Positions 5,410 to 5,474 of a stretch of DNA of 5,474 nucleotides are shown here, one piece after another. The translations under genes were made by a program, and so were the position numbers. The notes below the pieces were generated by a model. That model worked only from the letters and a program-made list of their open reading frames with translations. It ran no database searches and was not told the origin of the DNA. The stretch lies in contig JAITLF010000297.1 of the NCBI GenBank assembly GCA_031278025.1, positions 1 to 5,474 of the forward strand, in the 5' to 3' direction. Within the stretch, counting starts at the first letter, position 1; each line of letters starts with the position of its first letter. This stretch comes from Treponema sp. (GTDB taxonomy: Bacteria; Spirochaetota; Spirochaetia; Treponematales; Breznakiellaceae).

Positions 5410-5451
5410 GTTCCCGAAGGCGCCCGGGGGGAACCTTCCGGGGAACCTCCG
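5410..5451. repeat. GC-rich inverted and direct repeats upstream of the serpin promoter
   Basis: GTTCCC (5410-5415) pairs with GGGAAC (5429-5434), and a direct repeat GGGGAACCTTCCG/GGGGAACCTCCG follows at 5428-5440 and 5440-5451 with period 12. The position is upstream of the serpin -35 box. It could be the end structure of a gene beyond the right edge or a regulator site. I see no convincing gene in 5372-5474, although several frames are open because the stretch is so GC-rich. Confidence 0.4.
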
Positions 5452-5474
5452 GCGGCGGGCAGCCCGCTCGTTCC

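Noticed and set aside
5372..5474. Gene end entering from the right edge on the minus strand
   Set aside because: One frame ends with TGA at the -35 box, but its Arg/Pro-rich sequence has no features and other frames are open too, so coding cannot be claimed.

Overview
The window looks like chromosomal DNA of a GC-rich spirochete. A Treponema-like organism of the termite-gut lineage is my best guess. The basis is three adjacent lipoprotein genes with relaxed lipoboxes (F-L-G-C, A-S-C, F-L-G-C), a COG3014-type/LpoB-type gene pair, and strong AGGAGG/AAGGAG ribosome-binding sites. The genus is inference; no marker gene is present.

Left part, plus strand. Positions 1-210 are ten exact-length copies of a 21-bp unit that continue past the left edge. 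A degenerate eleventh copy runs to about 231. Read in the frame starting at position 3, the array is open and encodes the heptapeptide L-(E/Q)-L-A-D-L-G. It runs through a short non-repeat tail to a TAA at 285-287. I call this the C-terminal end of a repeat protein whose beginning lies outside the window. About 20 bp later a 450-residue exported protein begins (308-1660). It carries an N-C-S-G-F motif and a late H-F-H-V motif, suggesting a papain-like (NlpC/P60-type) cysteine-hydrolase fold.

Middle, minus strand. The plus-strand gene converges on a two-gene operon, lpoB-like then COG3014-like, transcribed right to left. The two genes are separated by 16 nt. LpoB proteins are outer-membrane lipoproteins that activate penicillin-binding proteins. 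The COG3014 protein is a lipoprotein with a TPR-like helical half and a beta-rich half. The 125-bp convergent gap (1661-1786) holds two GC-rich hairpins and a small cluster of ATCGGAT repeats.

Right part, minus strand. A lipoprotein serpin (3959-5323) has a complete serpin signature and an inhibitory-type reactive-loop hinge. It has its own good sigma-70-like promoter, TTGATG-17-TATACT, placed so close that the mRNA should begin at or just before the Shine-Dalgarno. The 224-bp gap between the serpin and lpoB carries hairpins and an AT-rich patch that probably contains the lpoB promoter.

Taken together, every complete gene here makes an exported or lipid-anchored envelope protein. Three of them fit a cell-wall synthesis or remodelling theme, and the serpin would protect the surface or periplasm from proteases. 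Nothing in the window is a clear mobile element, RNA gene or CRISPR array. The least explained element is the 21-bp/heptapeptide array.
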